Origin: Coriobacterium glomerans PW2
GTDB lineage: Bacteria; Actinomycetota; Coriobacteriia; Coriobacteriales; Coriobacteriaceae
NCBI RefSeq assembly: GCF_000195315.1
Contig: NC_015389.1
Coordinates: forward strand, 1,488,001-1,552,000
Reading direction: 5' to 3'
DNA: 64,000 nt
The notes under the pieces were generated by a model that ran no database searches, was not told where the DNA came from, and was given only the letters and a program-made list of their open reading frames with translations. The translations under genes and the position numbers were made by a program. Shown here piece after piece: positions 1 to 12,396 of the stretch (the first letter of the stretch is position 1; each line of letters opens with the position of its first letter).

Positions 1-276
1 CGATCCGCCAAGGGTCGCTGATGAATGTTGGCACTCGTCGATCGCAGAGACGACCGCGATAAAGGTGCATCCCAAAAGGGGGCACATGGAGTTTGCAGCT
101 AAATTCGGCCCCATAGAATAGCCCCCTTCCAGCTAAAACGGTCTTCCATCTGGAGCGGGACAGAGCGACATTCCCGCGCGGTAATGTAGTTTTCATTCTA
201 TCATTTTGTCCGGAATCTCAATCAGATTATGTTCATTCATACAAATGTCACAAGACATTCAGGTCTCTCGATCAGT
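1..276. other. Left-edge non-coding stretch
   Basis: No convincing gene is visible here. There is an 8-bp perfect inverted repeat, AAGGGGGC at 76-83 and GCCCCCTT at 121-128, separated by 37 nt. It is too widely spaced and lacks a T-run, so it is not a clear terminator for uvrA, whose stop codon lies at 277-279. Confidence 0.4.
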
Positions 277-3171
<2,895 letters not shown>

Positions 3172-3563
3172 GCATGGCTCCTCGTGAAAACGGACTCGAC
3201 ATGGTGCGCGCCCGGCACCGCAGGCTGCGGTGCCTATGAGGCAACCGATTCGGGCCCGAGACGGTAAGAATACGGCGCCCTCGGCGCCGGTGAGCGAGAC
3301 CAGCTGAGAAGCGCAGCCCCACAGTCTAGCGCAAGGCGCGGACATATGTTCGTGATCCCCCGCACCGTCATGGGATATACAAGCCTTGTTCGTGTTTTTA
3401 TGTCGAGAGCACAAGCGATGCGGGCCCATCGGCGAGCGCGATGGGGCATGTGTACAATAGGGCTCAGAGGCCAGACAGGGGCACCGGGGACCGATTCTGA
3501 GCAGACGAGACGATCGGGCTCCCGGCCAGCTCGGTGAAGCACACGGAAGACGAGGAGCGCATC
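3172..3563. other. Intergenic region between divergent uvrA and mrp
   Basis: No gene is visible in this 392-nt stretch. A TG-preceded TACAAT at 3453-3458 on the plus strand could be the -10 element for the mrp operon; no good -35 accompanies it. No SOS (LexA) box was recognised by eye upstream of uvrA. Confidence 0.4.
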
Positions 3564-4490
3564 ATGGATTGCGAGCACGCTGAGAAGTCGGGCGGCCAGC
3601 GGGCCCCCATGAGATTCGAGCAGAACTCCCTGTCGGAGGTCAAACGGGTGATCGCGGTGCTCTCGGGCAAGGGCGGCGTGGGCAAATCCTTCGTCACCGG
3701 AGCGCTCGCCATCGAGATGGCGCGACAGGGCCTTTCCATCGGGATCCTGGACGCCGACGTCACCGGGCCGTCGATTCCCAAGATGCTCGGAATGAGCGGG
3801 AGGCGCGCATCGGGTCTGGGCAGACTGCTGCTCCCCGAGATATCGACTGGGGGCATCAAGGTGATCTCATCGAATCTGCTTCTCGACAGCGAGACTGACC
3901 CGGTGCTGTGGCGCGGGCCGGTCATCGCCGGGGCGATCAGGCAATTCTGGAGCGACACCTCATGGGGACCGCTGGACTGCCTGCTCGTTGATATGCCGCC
4001 CGGCACCGGTGACGTCGCGCTCACCGTATTCCAATCGCTTCCGGTGGACGGCATCGTCATCGTGACGAGCCCGCAGGACATCGTATCGATGATCGTCGCC
4101 AAGGCGGTGAGGATGGCAGAGAAGATGGACGTGCCTATTCTGGGCGTCGTCGAGAACATGAGCTACGTCAGCTGCCCGCGGTGCGGCGAGCGCATCGAGC
4201 TGTTCGGCGCGAGCACGCTTGGCAAGATAAAGGAGCGCTACGGTCTCTGCGAGCTGGGGCGGCTGCCCGTTGAGCCCTCGTTGGCCGCCGCGATCGATGC
4301 CGGAACGATCGAGGAGGCGCTGCCGGCGGACATGCTCGCGGATGCGGTGGCCGCTATCGAGGCGGTTTCGCCACGGGAGGCAGATGAGACCGATTCGGCG
4401 GCGAAGTCCTCGGGGCCGGACTCGCGTGTGGATGGCGATGGGGCCACGCGCGCGGAGCCGGACGCTCCACGCGCGTCGGACATATCGTGA
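3564..4490 (+). CDS. mrp: Mrp/NBP35 family Fe-S carrier ATPase
   Basis: A soluble P-loop ATPase that assembles or carries Fe-S clusters for target proteins. The 308-aa product has the deviant Walker A GKGGVGKS at residues 35-42, the DADVTGPSIPKMLG motif and, late in the chain, VSCPRCGERIELFG, whose CxxC binds the bridging cluster in the family. The start is at 3564 because GAGGAG ends 6 nt before this ATG; the upstream ATG at 3534 lacks a site. The acidic C-terminal tail of about 40 residues is low-complexity. The next gene, a flavoprotein, begins 10 nt after the stop, suggesting one operon. Paralogous MinD-type function is unlikely given the CPRC motif. Confidence 0.93.
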   Translation: MDCEHAEKSGGQRAPMRFEQNSLSEVKRVIAVLSGKGGVGKSFVTGALAIEMARQGLSIGILDADVTGPSIPKMLGMSGRRASGLGRLLLPEISTGGIKVISSNLLLDSETDPVLWRGPVIAGAIRQFWSDTSWGPLDCLLVDMPPGTGDVALTVFQSLPVDGIVIVTSPQDIVSMIVAKAVRMAEKMDVPILGVVENMSYVSCPRCGERIELFGASTLGKIKERYGLCELGRLPVEPSLAAAIDAGTIEEALPADMLADAVAAIEAVSPREADETDSAAKSSGPDSRVDGDGATRAEPDAPRASDIS

Positions 4491-4500
4491 GGGCCATCGC

Positions 4501-5880
4501 ATGATACGGCCATCTCATCAGCGCTCAACCACGACCTATGACGTCACGGTGGTCGGCGGCGGGGCCTCGGGACTCGCCGCGGCCCTGGCGGCCCGCCGCG
4601 CCGGCAGCCGGGTCGCGGTGCTCGAGCACGACGTCGCCTGCGGGCTTTCGATTCTGGCCACGGGCAACGGCCGGTGCAACCTCGCGCACGTCCCGCTCGA
4701 GGCCGCGCGCTACAGCAACCCCGACATCGCACGCGAGGTCATGGGGTCCTCGGCGGAAACCGAGATCGAGGCGTTTCTCCGCTCGGTGGGCATCGTGACC
4801 GTCGAGGTCGCCGGGCGGCTGTATCCGCGCAGCAAACGGGCCGAATCGGTCCGCGACGCCCTGCTGGGAGCCTGCGAGCGGGAGGGCGTCGAGCTGCGCG
4901 CCATGCACACCCTGACCCGCGTTGAGGCCCGCGAGGAGATGGGGTGGAGGCTGCAAGCGCGCAGACCTGAGGCCGCGCTCGACGTGCACGATGATCGCGA
5001 TCTGAAAAGATGGCTGCGCTGCGAGCGCAGAGCGCTGTCGGCGGCGGCGCTGCAGGAGGTTCAGCTGAGCGCGCGCCAGATCGTGGTCGCCGTCGGCGGA
5101 CAGAGCGCCGAGATCGCCCGACGATTCGGTCTGCCTCATGAAGAAGAGACGCCCATGCTCTGTCCGATCGCCTGCGATCTGCCGGGGGCCGCCGGTACGC
5201 GCGCCGCTCTCGACGGGCTGCGGGTCGACGCGACGCTCACCCTGATGCGCGCGGGCGCGCCGGTGTGGCGCGAGACCGGCGAGGTGCTGTTCCGTCGCTA
5301 CGGCATCTCGGGCATCGCTGCGTTCAACCTGTCACGGCGGATCCGACCGGGTGATGTCATCGAGATCGACTTGTTCGCCGACGTCGACGAGGCCGATCTG
5401 GCGCGCGCGATGGCAAGGCGCGAGGCGGCCGTGGGACCGCTCGCGCGAGGCGGTATCTCTTGGTTCGACGGCATGCTCGCCCGCCCTCTCGCCGCGCTCA
5501 TCATGCCCGGCGCGGGGACCACGCCGCTGAGCTGCGCGCGGGCATGCAAGCATATCGCCCTTGCGGTCACCGGTACCGCCGATGAGCGCTGCGCCCAGGT
5601 CCGGCGAGGGGGCATCCCCCTGTCGGCTGTCGAGGTGCCCGATCTGACGGTTTCACCCGAGCTGGCAGACGGCATCGCCGTCTGCGGTGAGGCGCTCGAC
5701 ATGGACGCGGACTGCGGTGGCTACAACCTGGCGTGGGCGTGGCTGTCCGGTCTGCGCGCGGGGACGGCGGCGGGGCGAGCCGCCCTCCGGCGCGAGCGTG
5801 GAGCGGCAGCCGTCTCCCCGCTCGAAGCGCAGGAGCCGCCGCGAGCGCGACATGCGGCAGCGGGCGGCCTCGATGCTTGA
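4501..5880 (+). CDS. HI0933/YhiN-like NAD(P)/FAD-dependent oxidoreductase
   Basis: A 459-aa flavoprotein. The N-terminal Rossmann motif VVGGGASGLAAA (about residues 16-27) binds the ADP part of FAD, and ATGNGRCNL near residue 57 is the hallmark of the HI0933-like/BaiN family. Family members are flavin oxidoreductases, some reducing bile-acid intermediates; the substrate here cannot be read from sequence. The start at 4501 is taken because the homologous N-terminus begins there, though the frame is open upstream into mrp. It lies 10 nt after mrp and its end overlaps the next flavoprotein, so the three genes look cotranscribed. Confidence 0.88.
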   Translation: MIRPSHQRSTTTYDVTVVGGGASGLAAALAARRAGSRVAVLEHDVACGLSILATGNGRCNLAHVPLEAARYSNPDIAREVMGSSAETEIEAFLRSVGIVTVEVAGRLYPRSKRAESVRDALLGACEREGVELRAMHTLTRVEAREEMGWRLQARRPEAALDVHDDRDLKRWLRCERRALSAAALQEVQLSARQIVVAVGGQSAEIARRFGLPHEEETPMLCPIACDLPGAAGTRAALDGLRVDATLTLMRAGAPVWRETGEVLFRRYGISGIAAFNLSRRIRPGDVIEIDLFADVDEADLARAMARREAAVGPLARGGISWFDGMLARPLAALIMPGAGTTPLSCARACKHIALAVTGTADERCAQVRRGGIPLSAVEVPDLTVSPELADGIAVCGEALDMDADCGGYNLAWAWLSGLRAGTAAGRAALRRERGAAAVSPLEAQEPPRARHAAAGGLDA

Positions 5881-7696
5881 GATATCCCAGATCGCGGTGG
5901 CACTCGACGCAGCCGTCGGAGAGGCGGCCTGTCTCGAAGCGGCCAGACGCGCCGCCTTTGACCTGCTCGGTCTGGAACCATCGGACGTCGTCGACTTCGA
6001 GCTGCGCAGACGATCGATCGACGCGCGCAGACGCCGCGATGTACATATAGTCCTGAGCGTAGCGCTGCGCCTGCGCGAGGACATCGACGAGACGGCTGTG
6101 CTCGCGCATCTTGATCCATGCACCCGCGGACGCGTCCGGATCGCGCAGACGGAGCAGGCCGCGTCTCCTGCTCGGGAATCACGTGCCGGATGGGACGGTT
6201 GGGCAGCGCGATACCCGCAGAAACCGTCATCCCCTCGGTCTGCAGAAGCCGGCCTCAATCGGCGCGCAGATCGACCGGTCGTGGTCGGAGCGGGCTGCGC
6301 GGGCCTGTTCGCCGCGCTCTCCCTGGCCGAGGCGGGGCTCGAGCCGCTCGTGATCGAGCGCGGAGGCGATGCTCGTGCGCGCGCGGCGGCGATCGGCCGC
6401 TTTTATCGCACCGCCGTGCTGGATACCTCGAGCAACATCCAGTTCGGCCTCGGCGGCGCCGGCACGTTCTCCGACGGCAAGCTCTCCACGGGTACCCGGA
6501 GCCCCACGCACCGTCTCATCCTGGAGACGCTGGTTGCAGCCGGTTCGCCCGCAGAGATCCTATGGGACGCCAAGCCGCACATCGGCTCCGATCTTCTGCC
6601 CGGCATCGTCGAGCGCATCGCGACACGCATCCGCAAGTTGGGTGGCGAGGTGCGCTTCGGCTGCCGGCTCACTGATATCGTCTGCGAGAACGCACCGAGC
6701 GAGCGGGTCGTTCGCGCCATCGAGGTCGAGCAGAGGTCCGAGACGGGCGGGGGCGCCGAGCGCGCGGCGGATCCTCGGATGGACGGTCGTCTTGAGCGCG
6801 AGGGCGACTCTCGGACGGGCGACAGTCGCGACAAGGTGTCTGAGACCTGCGAGCGAATCCGCTGCAACCGGCTCATCCTGGCGTGCGGGCACTCGGCACG
6901 CGATGTCTTCGAGCTGCTTCGGGACCGGGGATTCGATCTCGAGCGCAAGACGTTCGCCATGGGCGTGCGCATAGAGCATCGCCAGAGCGCCATCGATCGC
7001 GCCCTGTTCGGCCGCGCCGCCGGCCATCCCGCGCTCGGTCCCGGTTCCTACCGGCTCGCCGTGCACCCGGCCGGCAGCCGCAGCGTGTTCACCTTTTGCA
7101 TGTGTCCCGGCGGCGAAGTCGTGGCGGCGGCATCAGAAAAGGGAGGCGTCGTCACCAACGGGGCCAGCAGATTCAGTCGAGGCGGCGAGAACGCCAACTC
7201 CGCGCTGCTCGCCAACATCTTTCCCGCCGACATGGGCGGCGATGATCCGCTTGCCGGCGTCGCGCTGCAACGCAGATGCGAGCGGACAGCCTTCGAGCTG
7301 GGCGGAGGCGCATATCGGGCCCCCGCTCAGCTCGTCGGAGACTTTTTGCGCGGGGCTGCGAGCGAGGCCGGCGGGAGCGTGAAGCCGACCTACCCCCTGG
7401 GGGTGCGCTGGACGCAGATCGACCCAGCGCTGCCCGCCTGCGTCATCAGCGCATTGAGAGCCGGTCTGGGCCAGCTCGGGCGCCGACTTTCGGGCTTCGA
7501 CGCCGAGGATGCGGTGCTGTGCGGCGTCGAGACGCGCTCGAGCTCGCCGGTGCGCATCACCCGTGACGATGCGCTGCAGGCGCTCGGGGTGACAGGCGTC
7601 TTTCCCAGCGGCGAGGGCGCCGGCTACGCCGGCGGAATCATGAGCGCCGCGGCCGACGGCATCCGCTGCGCCGAGGCGCTCATCGCCAGTCTGTAG
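5873..7696 (+). CDS. COG2509-type FAD-dependent dehydrogenase
   Basis: About 607 aa. The first ~110 residues form the small N-terminal domain typical of this family (RRSIDARRRRDVHIVLSV), followed by the FAD motif VVVGAGCAGLFAAL, the FGLGGAGTFSDGKL segment and a C-terminal GEGAGYAGGI FAD-contact motif. Function in the family is poorly defined. An ATG at 5873 overlaps the upstream stop (ATGCTTGA) and matches the family N-terminus; ATG 5852, with AGGAG 16 nt upstream, is an alternative. Odd point: between the Rossmann halves there is an Arg/Asp/Glu/Gly-rich insertion of about 40 residues (around nt 6730-6855) that looks like low-complexity surface loop. It converges on the alcohol dehydrogenase gene. 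Confidence 0.87.
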   Translation: MLEISQIAVALDAAVGEAACLEAARRAAFDLLGLEPSDVVDFELRRRSIDARRRRDVHIVLSVALRLREDIDETAVLAHLDPCTRGRVRIAQTEQAASPARESRAGWDGWAARYPQKPSSPRSAEAGLNRRADRPVVVGAGCAGLFAALSLAEAGLEPLVIERGGDARARAAAIGRFYRTAVLDTSSNIQFGLGGAGTFSDGKLSTGTRSPTHRLILETLVAAGSPAEILWDAKPHIGSDLLPGIVERIATRIRKLGGEVRFGCRLTDIVCENAPSERVVRAIEVEQRSETGGGAERAADPRMDGRLEREGDSRTGDSRDKVSETCERIRCNRLILACGHSARDVFELLRDRGFDLERKTFAMGVRIEHRQSAIDRALFGRAAGHPALGPGSYRLAVHPAGSRSVFTFCMCPGGEVVAAASEKGGVVTNGASRFSRGGENANSALLANIFPADMGGDDPLAGVALQRRCERTAFELGGGAYRAPAQLVGDFLRGAASEAGGSVKPTYPLGVRWTQIDPALPACVISALRAGLGQLGRRLSGFDAEDAVLCGVETRSSSPVRITRDDALQALGVTGVFPSGEGAGYAGGIMSAAADGIRCAEALIASL

Positions 7697-7742
7697 CCAG
7701 ACGCGCTCGAAGGGACGGGCGAAGCTGCATCCTCGCTTCAGG

Positions 7743-8912
7743 TCACCCCTCCTTTCCACCGTAAAACACTTGCTCGAGCAGGAAGCGTGCATCCTCTCGA
7801 GTGATCCTCACGGGATTCGAGGGCGTGCACACGTCTTCCATGACGGCATCGGTAAGCTGATCGAAGTCAGCCTCGAATGCATCCTCACCGCCACCGAGCA
7901 CCGCACGCATCGTCGGCGGCACATCGAGCCGCGCCTGCATGTCGAGCACAACCTGTTCCAGATCAGTCGCTCCGACCAAACGCGCGAGCTCTCCGTACCG
8001 CGCAGCGGCCTTCTCGCTGCGCGCACGGTTGAACGCTATGCTGTAGGGCAGCGCGACGGCATTGGCAAGGCCGTGCGCCACATTGTAGGCGGCGCCGAAG
8101 GTGTGCGCGACACCGTGACAGATTCCGAGCCCGCCGTTGGTGAAAGCTATACCGCCCAGGCAGCTCGCGATGAGCATGTCCTGGCGAGCGGTCAGGTTCG
8201 ACGGCTCCACGGCGCACGTCTGCAGCGCACGATAGCCCGTGATCCATCCGCCGATCGCCTGCGCGTCCGAAAAGGCGTCCGCCGATCTCGCCACATAGGC
8301 CTCGATGCAGTGCGTGAGCGCATCCATGCCGCAAGCCACTGTGCCGGCGCGCGGCATGGTGAGCGAGAACTCGGGATCGAGTATCGCGACATCGGGGATC
8401 AAGCGTCCGGTGTATTCGCGCACCGAGTACTTCCGCCGCGAGACCGGGTCTTTGATAAGGGCGGCTCGCGTGCACTCGGATCCGGTGCCCGCGGTCGTGG
8501 CGATGCAGCACATCCGCGCCCGCTGCCGCAGTGCGAGCTTCGCGGGCGGCATGGCGTCCTCAAGCGAAACGAAGCTCGGGTTCTCGTAGAACACCCACAT
8601 CGCTTTCGCCGCGTCCATGGCTGATCCCCCACCGAAGCCGATCACCCAGTCGGGCTCGAACGCGCGCATCTCCTGGACACCGCGCTGCACCGACTTCCAG
8701 CAGGGCTCCGGCTCGACTTCGATGTTGACCCGCCAGGTCCAGCCCGCTTGATCGAGCACCTCGGTCAAGCGATCGAGTTGACCGAGCTTGACCTGTGTGT
8801 CCCCGCTCATGACGATATAGGCTCGCCGCAGCAGACCGGGCAGGTCGGCGAGCGCCGCGATCGCGCCCTCGCCGCAGTATATCCTGTCCGCACCGAGCTT
8901 GCAGATTCTCAT
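7743..8912 (-). CDS. Iron-containing alcohol dehydrogenase
   Basis: A 389-aa group III (Fe-dependent) NAD(P)H alcohol dehydrogenase. The nucleotide site GFGGGSAMDAAKA is near residue 95, and the metal ligands sit in DALTHCIEAY and in GICHGVAHTFGAAYNVAHG (His residues). GGAGGGGAG precedes the start. It is the last gene of the galactitol-type PTS operon, 81 nt after the aldolase. By analogy with fuculose-phosphate pathways it may reduce the aldehyde released by that aldolase (glycolaldehyde or lactaldehyde) and so recycle NADH; that is inference from context. Confidence 0.92.
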   Translation of the reverse strand: MRICKLGADRIYCGEGAIAALADLPGLLRRAYIVMSGDTQVKLGQLDRLTEVLDQAGWTWRVNIEVEPEPCWKSVQRGVQEMRAFEPDWVIGFGGGSAMDAAKAMWVFYENPSFVSLEDAMPPAKLALRQRARMCCIATTAGTGSECTRAALIKDPVSRRKYSVREYTGRLIPDVAILDPEFSLTMPRAGTVACGMDALTHCIEAYVARSADAFSDAQAIGGWITGYRALQTCAVEPSNLTARQDMLIASCLGGIAFTNGGLGICHGVAHTFGAAYNVAHGLANAVALPYSIAFNRARSEKAAARYGELARLVGATDLEQVVLDMQARLDVPPTMRAVLGGGEDAFEADFDQLTDAVMEDVCTPSNPVRITREDARFLLEQVFYGGKEG

Positions 8913-8993
8913 ATCGACAACTCCCCTCCGGTGCGACCGCCTGAGCTTTGGACGTCGCGATCGACTCCAAAGATCTGCGAGGTCTGTTTGTCT

Positions 8994-9659
8994 CTATCGG
9001 CCATTTGGCACCTGACCATAGGTCCTAGACCGCTCGAGCGCGCGTGCGAACTGGTCACGCGTGAGATAAACTGGACGACCCGCACACGCGCACTGCCATT
9101 GGACGCGCGAGGTGAACTCGATGTTCTCAGCCAAGGCGAACGCCTTTGACAGACTCTCATGAAGACAGACGTCTCCATGATTGGCGAGCAGCAGCGCTCG
9201 AGTCGCCGGAGTCGCACGCAGCGCCATCTCGACAGCGGAGGCGAGTTCCGCTGACCCGAATGTCTCATACTCCACGAGTGGGATCTCATAGACAGCGGCT
9301 CCCATCATGGCGTAGTGCGCCGGCTTGAGCGTCTCATGCATCGAGGCCAGCGTGGTGGCGAACGGCGAGTGGGTGTGCACGACCGCGCGGGCGTCGGGAC
9401 GATTCAGATAGACGATGGTATGGAGTCCGTGCTCAGACGAGGGCTTTCGTTCGCCCTCTATCACATTACCGGCAAGATCCATAACCACGATATCCTCCGG
9501 CTCGGTCTCGAAGTAGCCCAGCCCCGACGGGCTTATGCACAGATATCCGGTCCGCGGGTCGAAGACCGAAATGTTGCCACTCGTGCCCACGCACAGACCG
9601 CTCGCACTCATCTTTCTGCCGAACTTCACGATCTGTGTACGCTGCTGTTCCATGATCAT
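8994..9659 (-). CDS. Class II aldolase, L-fuculose-phosphate aldolase-like
   Basis: A 221-aa zinc aldolase of the AraD/FucA fold. Family members cleave ketose 1-phosphates to DHAP plus a short aldehyde, or epimerise pentulose phosphates. Visible motifs are GTSGNISVF and SPSGLGY (phosphate binding), the catalytic SSEHGLH glutamate, and the zinc histidines in HTHSPFA and NHGDVC. The length fits FucA. The start at 9659 is chosen because AAAGGAG lies 8-9 nt upstream; the second ATG at 9653 is too far. It sits between a dehydrogenase and an Fe-ADH in a PTS operon. The precise substrate is not determinable; a tetrulose or pentulose phosphate is as plausible as fuculose-1-P. Confidence 0.88.
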   Translation of the reverse strand: MIMEQQRTQIVKFGRKMSASGLCVGTSGNISVFDPRTGYLCISPSGLGYFETEPEDIVVMDLAGNVIEGERKPSSEHGLHTIVYLNRPDARAVVHTHSPFATTLASMHETLKPAHYAMMGAAVYEIPLVEYETFGSAELASAVEMALRATPATRALLLANHGDVCLHESLSKAFALAENIEFTSRVQWQCACAGRPVYLTRDQFARALERSRTYGQVPNGR

Positions 9660-9757
9660 GATGTATGCTCCTTTGCTCCTCCGAAGAGGCGACCGGGGTG
9701 AATTTGTATATGAATCCGATAGGTGGCGGCGGGGCCGGTGGCGGCGCAAGGTCGAAG

Positions 9758-9784
9758 GATATCGCGAGCTGCCGCGCCGATATC
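9758..9784. repeat. Small inverted repeat between dehydrogenase and aldolase genes
   Basis: GATATCG at 9758-9764 and CGATATC at 9778-9784 can form a 7-bp stem with a 13-nt loop in the 150-nt gap inside the operon. It has no T-run, so it may be an mRNA-processing or stability hairpin, or chance. Confidence 0.3.
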
Positions 9785-9809
9785 TTGCGGCGTCCGCCGC
9801 GAACTTCTC

Positions 9810-10874
9810 TCAGTCCGTTCGCTTCGAGCCGATTTGCTCTAGGTTGACGACCATGTCGCTTGTGCCCGTCTGCCAGTACTGCTGGATCTTCTTCGCGAGC
9901 AGGATCGGGCTTTTCGGAAGCGCGTCGACGACGTTGCCAGCGTTATGCGGCGTGACGGTGACGTTGTCGAGGGCGAGAATGGGATCGTCGGGGGCAAGAG
10001 GCTCGTCCCAGAACACATCCAGGGCGCAACCGCCGATGCGGTGCTCGACGAGAGCCGCGATGAGCGCCGCCTTGTCCAGTACACCGGCGCGCGAGGTGTT
10101 CACAAGATAGGCTGTCGACTTCATGAGGCCTATCTGCTGCGCCCCGATGCACCCATCTGTCTCAGGTGTAAGGCGCAGGTGCAGGCTCACGATATCTGCC
10201 CCGGCGAAAAGCTCCCGCTCACTGAGTAGCTTCACATCGAGCCCCTGCGCGTCAAGACGCGCCTGATCGAGATAGGGGTCGCATGCAATCACACGTCGCA
10301 TCCCCAAACCGACAGCCTTTCTCGCCACGAGGCTTCCGATATGGCCCAGACCGACGAGCCCGAGGGTCATCTCGGAAAGCGAAGTGGTGTAGCCACTGTT
10401 CACGTAGTCCTTTCGCCACTCTCCCGCCTTGAGAGCTGCATGTCCGCGCGCTATGTTGCGCGTCTCGCAGAGCATGAGTCCGATCGCGAAATCTGATGTC
10501 GCCTCCGCGTTTCTGATGCAGTGGATCACCGGGATATCTTGGGAGGTGGCCGCCGCGACATCGATGTGCTCCATGCCGCCCCGGCAGGTTCCAATCAATC
10601 TGAGCCTGGTTCCGGCTGCTATAAGATCCGCGGGCACCGGACAGAAGTGCGTGAGCAGCACGTCCGCGTCGGCGATGGCTTCAAAAACGGCGTGTGGCAC
10701 CTGCTCGGCGTCCGGACCGCTTCGCTCGAGATGCTGCGCACGACGCTGAAACTCCTGACGCGAGGAGCAAACCCATTCCACGGCGACGATCTGGGCGTTC
10801 GCATCGAGTGATCTGGCGGCCTCGGCAAGCAGCTCGCAGGGAACGACGATATCTCCGATAACGATGATTTTCAT
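9810..10874 (-). CDS. D-isomer-specific 2-hydroxyacid dehydrogenase family protein
   Basis: A 354-aa NAD-dependent dehydrogenase of the SerA/D-lactate dehydrogenase superfamily. The Rossmann motif GLVGLGHIGSLVARKA is central, the catalytic Arg is in VNTSRAGVLD, the Glu is in DVFWDEPL, and the His is in VTPHNAG. AAAGGAG precedes the start codon. It lies 29 nt after the PTS IIC gene, so it most likely oxidises or reduces an intermediate derived from the imported substrate, for example a phosphorylated sugar acid. Phosphoglycerate dehydrogenase is unlikely because there is no C-terminal ACT domain and the context is catabolic. Confidence 0.9.
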   Translation of the reverse strand: MKIIVIGDIVVPCELLAEAARSLDANAQIVAVEWVCSSRQEFQRRAQHLERSGPDAEQVPHAVFEAIADADVLLTHFCPVPADLIAAGTRLRLIGTCRGGMEHIDVAAATSQDIPVIHCIRNAEATSDFAIGLMLCETRNIARGHAALKAGEWRKDYVNSGYTTSLSEMTLGLVGLGHIGSLVARKAVGLGMRRVIACDPYLDQARLDAQGLDVKLLSERELFAGADIVSLHLRLTPETDGCIGAQQIGLMKSTAYLVNTSRAGVLDKAALIAALVEHRIGGCALDVFWDEPLAPDDPILALDNVTVTPHNAGNVVDALPKSPILLAKKIQQYWQTGTSDMVVNLEQIGSKRTD

Positions 10875-10903
10875 GGTGACTTCTCCTTTGGAGTGCGGGC
10901 GCA

Positions 10904-12370
10904 TCAAACGATGGCGTGTTTCTCGGATGGCGCAATGCCATCGGCAGCCTCGTGCGCGGGCCGCGCACCTGTCGCCAAGCGCTCCAGATAATCCTGAAAG
11001 CGCGTGCGGTTCTTTCTGAATACGATGTACAGAATGATGTAGACTGCAACGACTAACGCGATGATCAGCGGATTCTGCGTGAGAAACGCCATCGTGATCA
11101 GACCCGCCGTGCAGTTGGACATGATGAAACCGATGACGAACGTACCGGCGGCGACGGCCTGCACGGCCGGATCGAAACCTGCTTGGGCGGCGACCTGAGT
11201 GAACGCGCTCGCCCAATAGGACGCCATCAGCAGCTTCGCGATGAAGACGATGATTCCCATTACGAGTGACTTCACCACGTTGCCGTTGGACAGAGCCACC
11301 GGGATCTCGACCATATAGGGCAGCGAGGGCAGCACCATGAGGGGGATGACGAGATTTCCCGGCAGCAGAAACGCGATCAGGATCCCGAACGGTATGATCA
11401 GCAGGCCGGTGGTGAGCGTCGCCGCCTCTCCGTAGCCCAGTGCATCGTTCACGGCGACGATGAACTGCCGGCCCTGGCCGTATCTGGACTTGGCGAGCGT
11501 CTTATGAGAGAACTCGGTGAGCGCCCCGAACCCGGCTGCGAACATGCCGGCGATGCGCGGGAAGATCGCCATGACGGCCGCGCACATCACGGCAACCTGA
11601 GCGACGTTGCCCCATCCGGCGAGGGTGGCGATCCGATCTATATTGCCCACGATGCCTAGCAGCAGCCCGATCGCCAGACCGATGTACATGGGCTCGCCCA
11701 TGACGCCGATCCGCTTTTTGATGGAGGCCGGGTCGGCTTTGATGCGATCGAATCCCAGCTTGGACAGTATGATGTTCAGTACAAGATAGAGGGGCGCATC
11801 CCCCATGTGATGCGGTGCGGTCATGCAGCAACCCGGATAATTGAAATAGGTCGACCAGCGCTTCTGCACCGACTCCGCGATAAGCAGAGTCACCAAGTTA
11901 ACAAACAGCATGAGCGCGAACGCCAGCAACATGTTGCCGCAAAGCAGAAACAGAAACGAGCCCCAAACAGAGATCGAGTAGTTGTTCCACAAATCAGAAG
12001 GCATGAAGATATCGGTGATCTTGAGCAGCCACACGACGACCTGAAAGATCAGACCCACACCGATGAACATCATGCCGAGGTCCGTTGAATAACTCACCGC
12101 CGCAACGGCCTGCCAGCCGATGTCGAGAGCGGGCTTGGAGATGCCCGACGCGTCAACCATGCGCTGAATGAGCGGCGTCAGCACGCCTCCGAACGCGTTG
12201 GTCACAAATGACATGCCCATGAGGCCGACGCCCACTAGCACCGCGGACTGAAACGCCCGCTTCGCCGGAGTGCGGAAGATGCGGCAGATCACGTAGATGA
12301 TGACGGGCACGGTGATGTAGTTGCCGAAGGTGTCAAAAATCTCCTTCAACAGGGTGAAGAATCCATCCAT
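10904..12370 (-). CDS. PTS transporter subunit IIC, galactitol (Gat) family
   Basis: A 488-aa integral membrane permease with about 11-12 hydrophobic segments, the EIIC component that moves and presents the sugar for phosphorylation. The sequence pattern (TVPVIIYVICRIF near the N-terminus, the GEPMYIGLAIG and GYGEAATLTTGLLIIPFG loops) resembles GatC-type permeases rather than glucose or fructose ones. The start at 12370 follows GAGAGGGGAG. The IIB gene ends 26 nt upstream, giving a IIA-IIB-IIC order with each domain encoded separately. The substrate is unknown: Gat-family systems take up galactitol, arabitol and related polyols or pentoses. Confidence 0.88.
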   Translation of the reverse strand: MDGFFTLLKEIFDTFGNYITVPVIIYVICRIFRTPAKRAFQSAVLVGVGLMGMSFVTNAFGGVLTPLIQRMVDASGISKPALDIGWQAVAAVSYSTDLGMMFIGVGLIFQVVVWLLKITDIFMPSDLWNNYSISVWGSFLFLLCGNMLLAFALMLFVNLVTLLIAESVQKRWSTYFNYPGCCMTAPHHMGDAPLYLVLNIILSKLGFDRIKADPASIKKRIGVMGEPMYIGLAIGLLLGIVGNIDRIATLAGWGNVAQVAVMCAAVMAIFPRIAGMFAAGFGALTEFSHKTLAKSRYGQGRQFIVAVNDALGYGEAATLTTGLLIIPFGILIAFLLPGNLVIPLMVLPSLPYMVEIPVALSNGNVVKSLVMGIIVFIAKLLMASYWASAFTQVAAQAGFDPAVQAVAAGTFVIGFIMSNCTAGLITMAFLTQNPLIIALVVAVYIILYIVFRKNRTRFQDYLERLATGARPAHEAADGIAPSEKHAIV

Positions 12371-12396
12371 TGCTCTCTCCCCTCTCAAGGCATATC

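Noticed and set aside
3172-3429. N-terminal extension of UvrA
   Set aside because: Open frame only; unconserved and without ribosome site, while GAGGAG marks the start at 3171.
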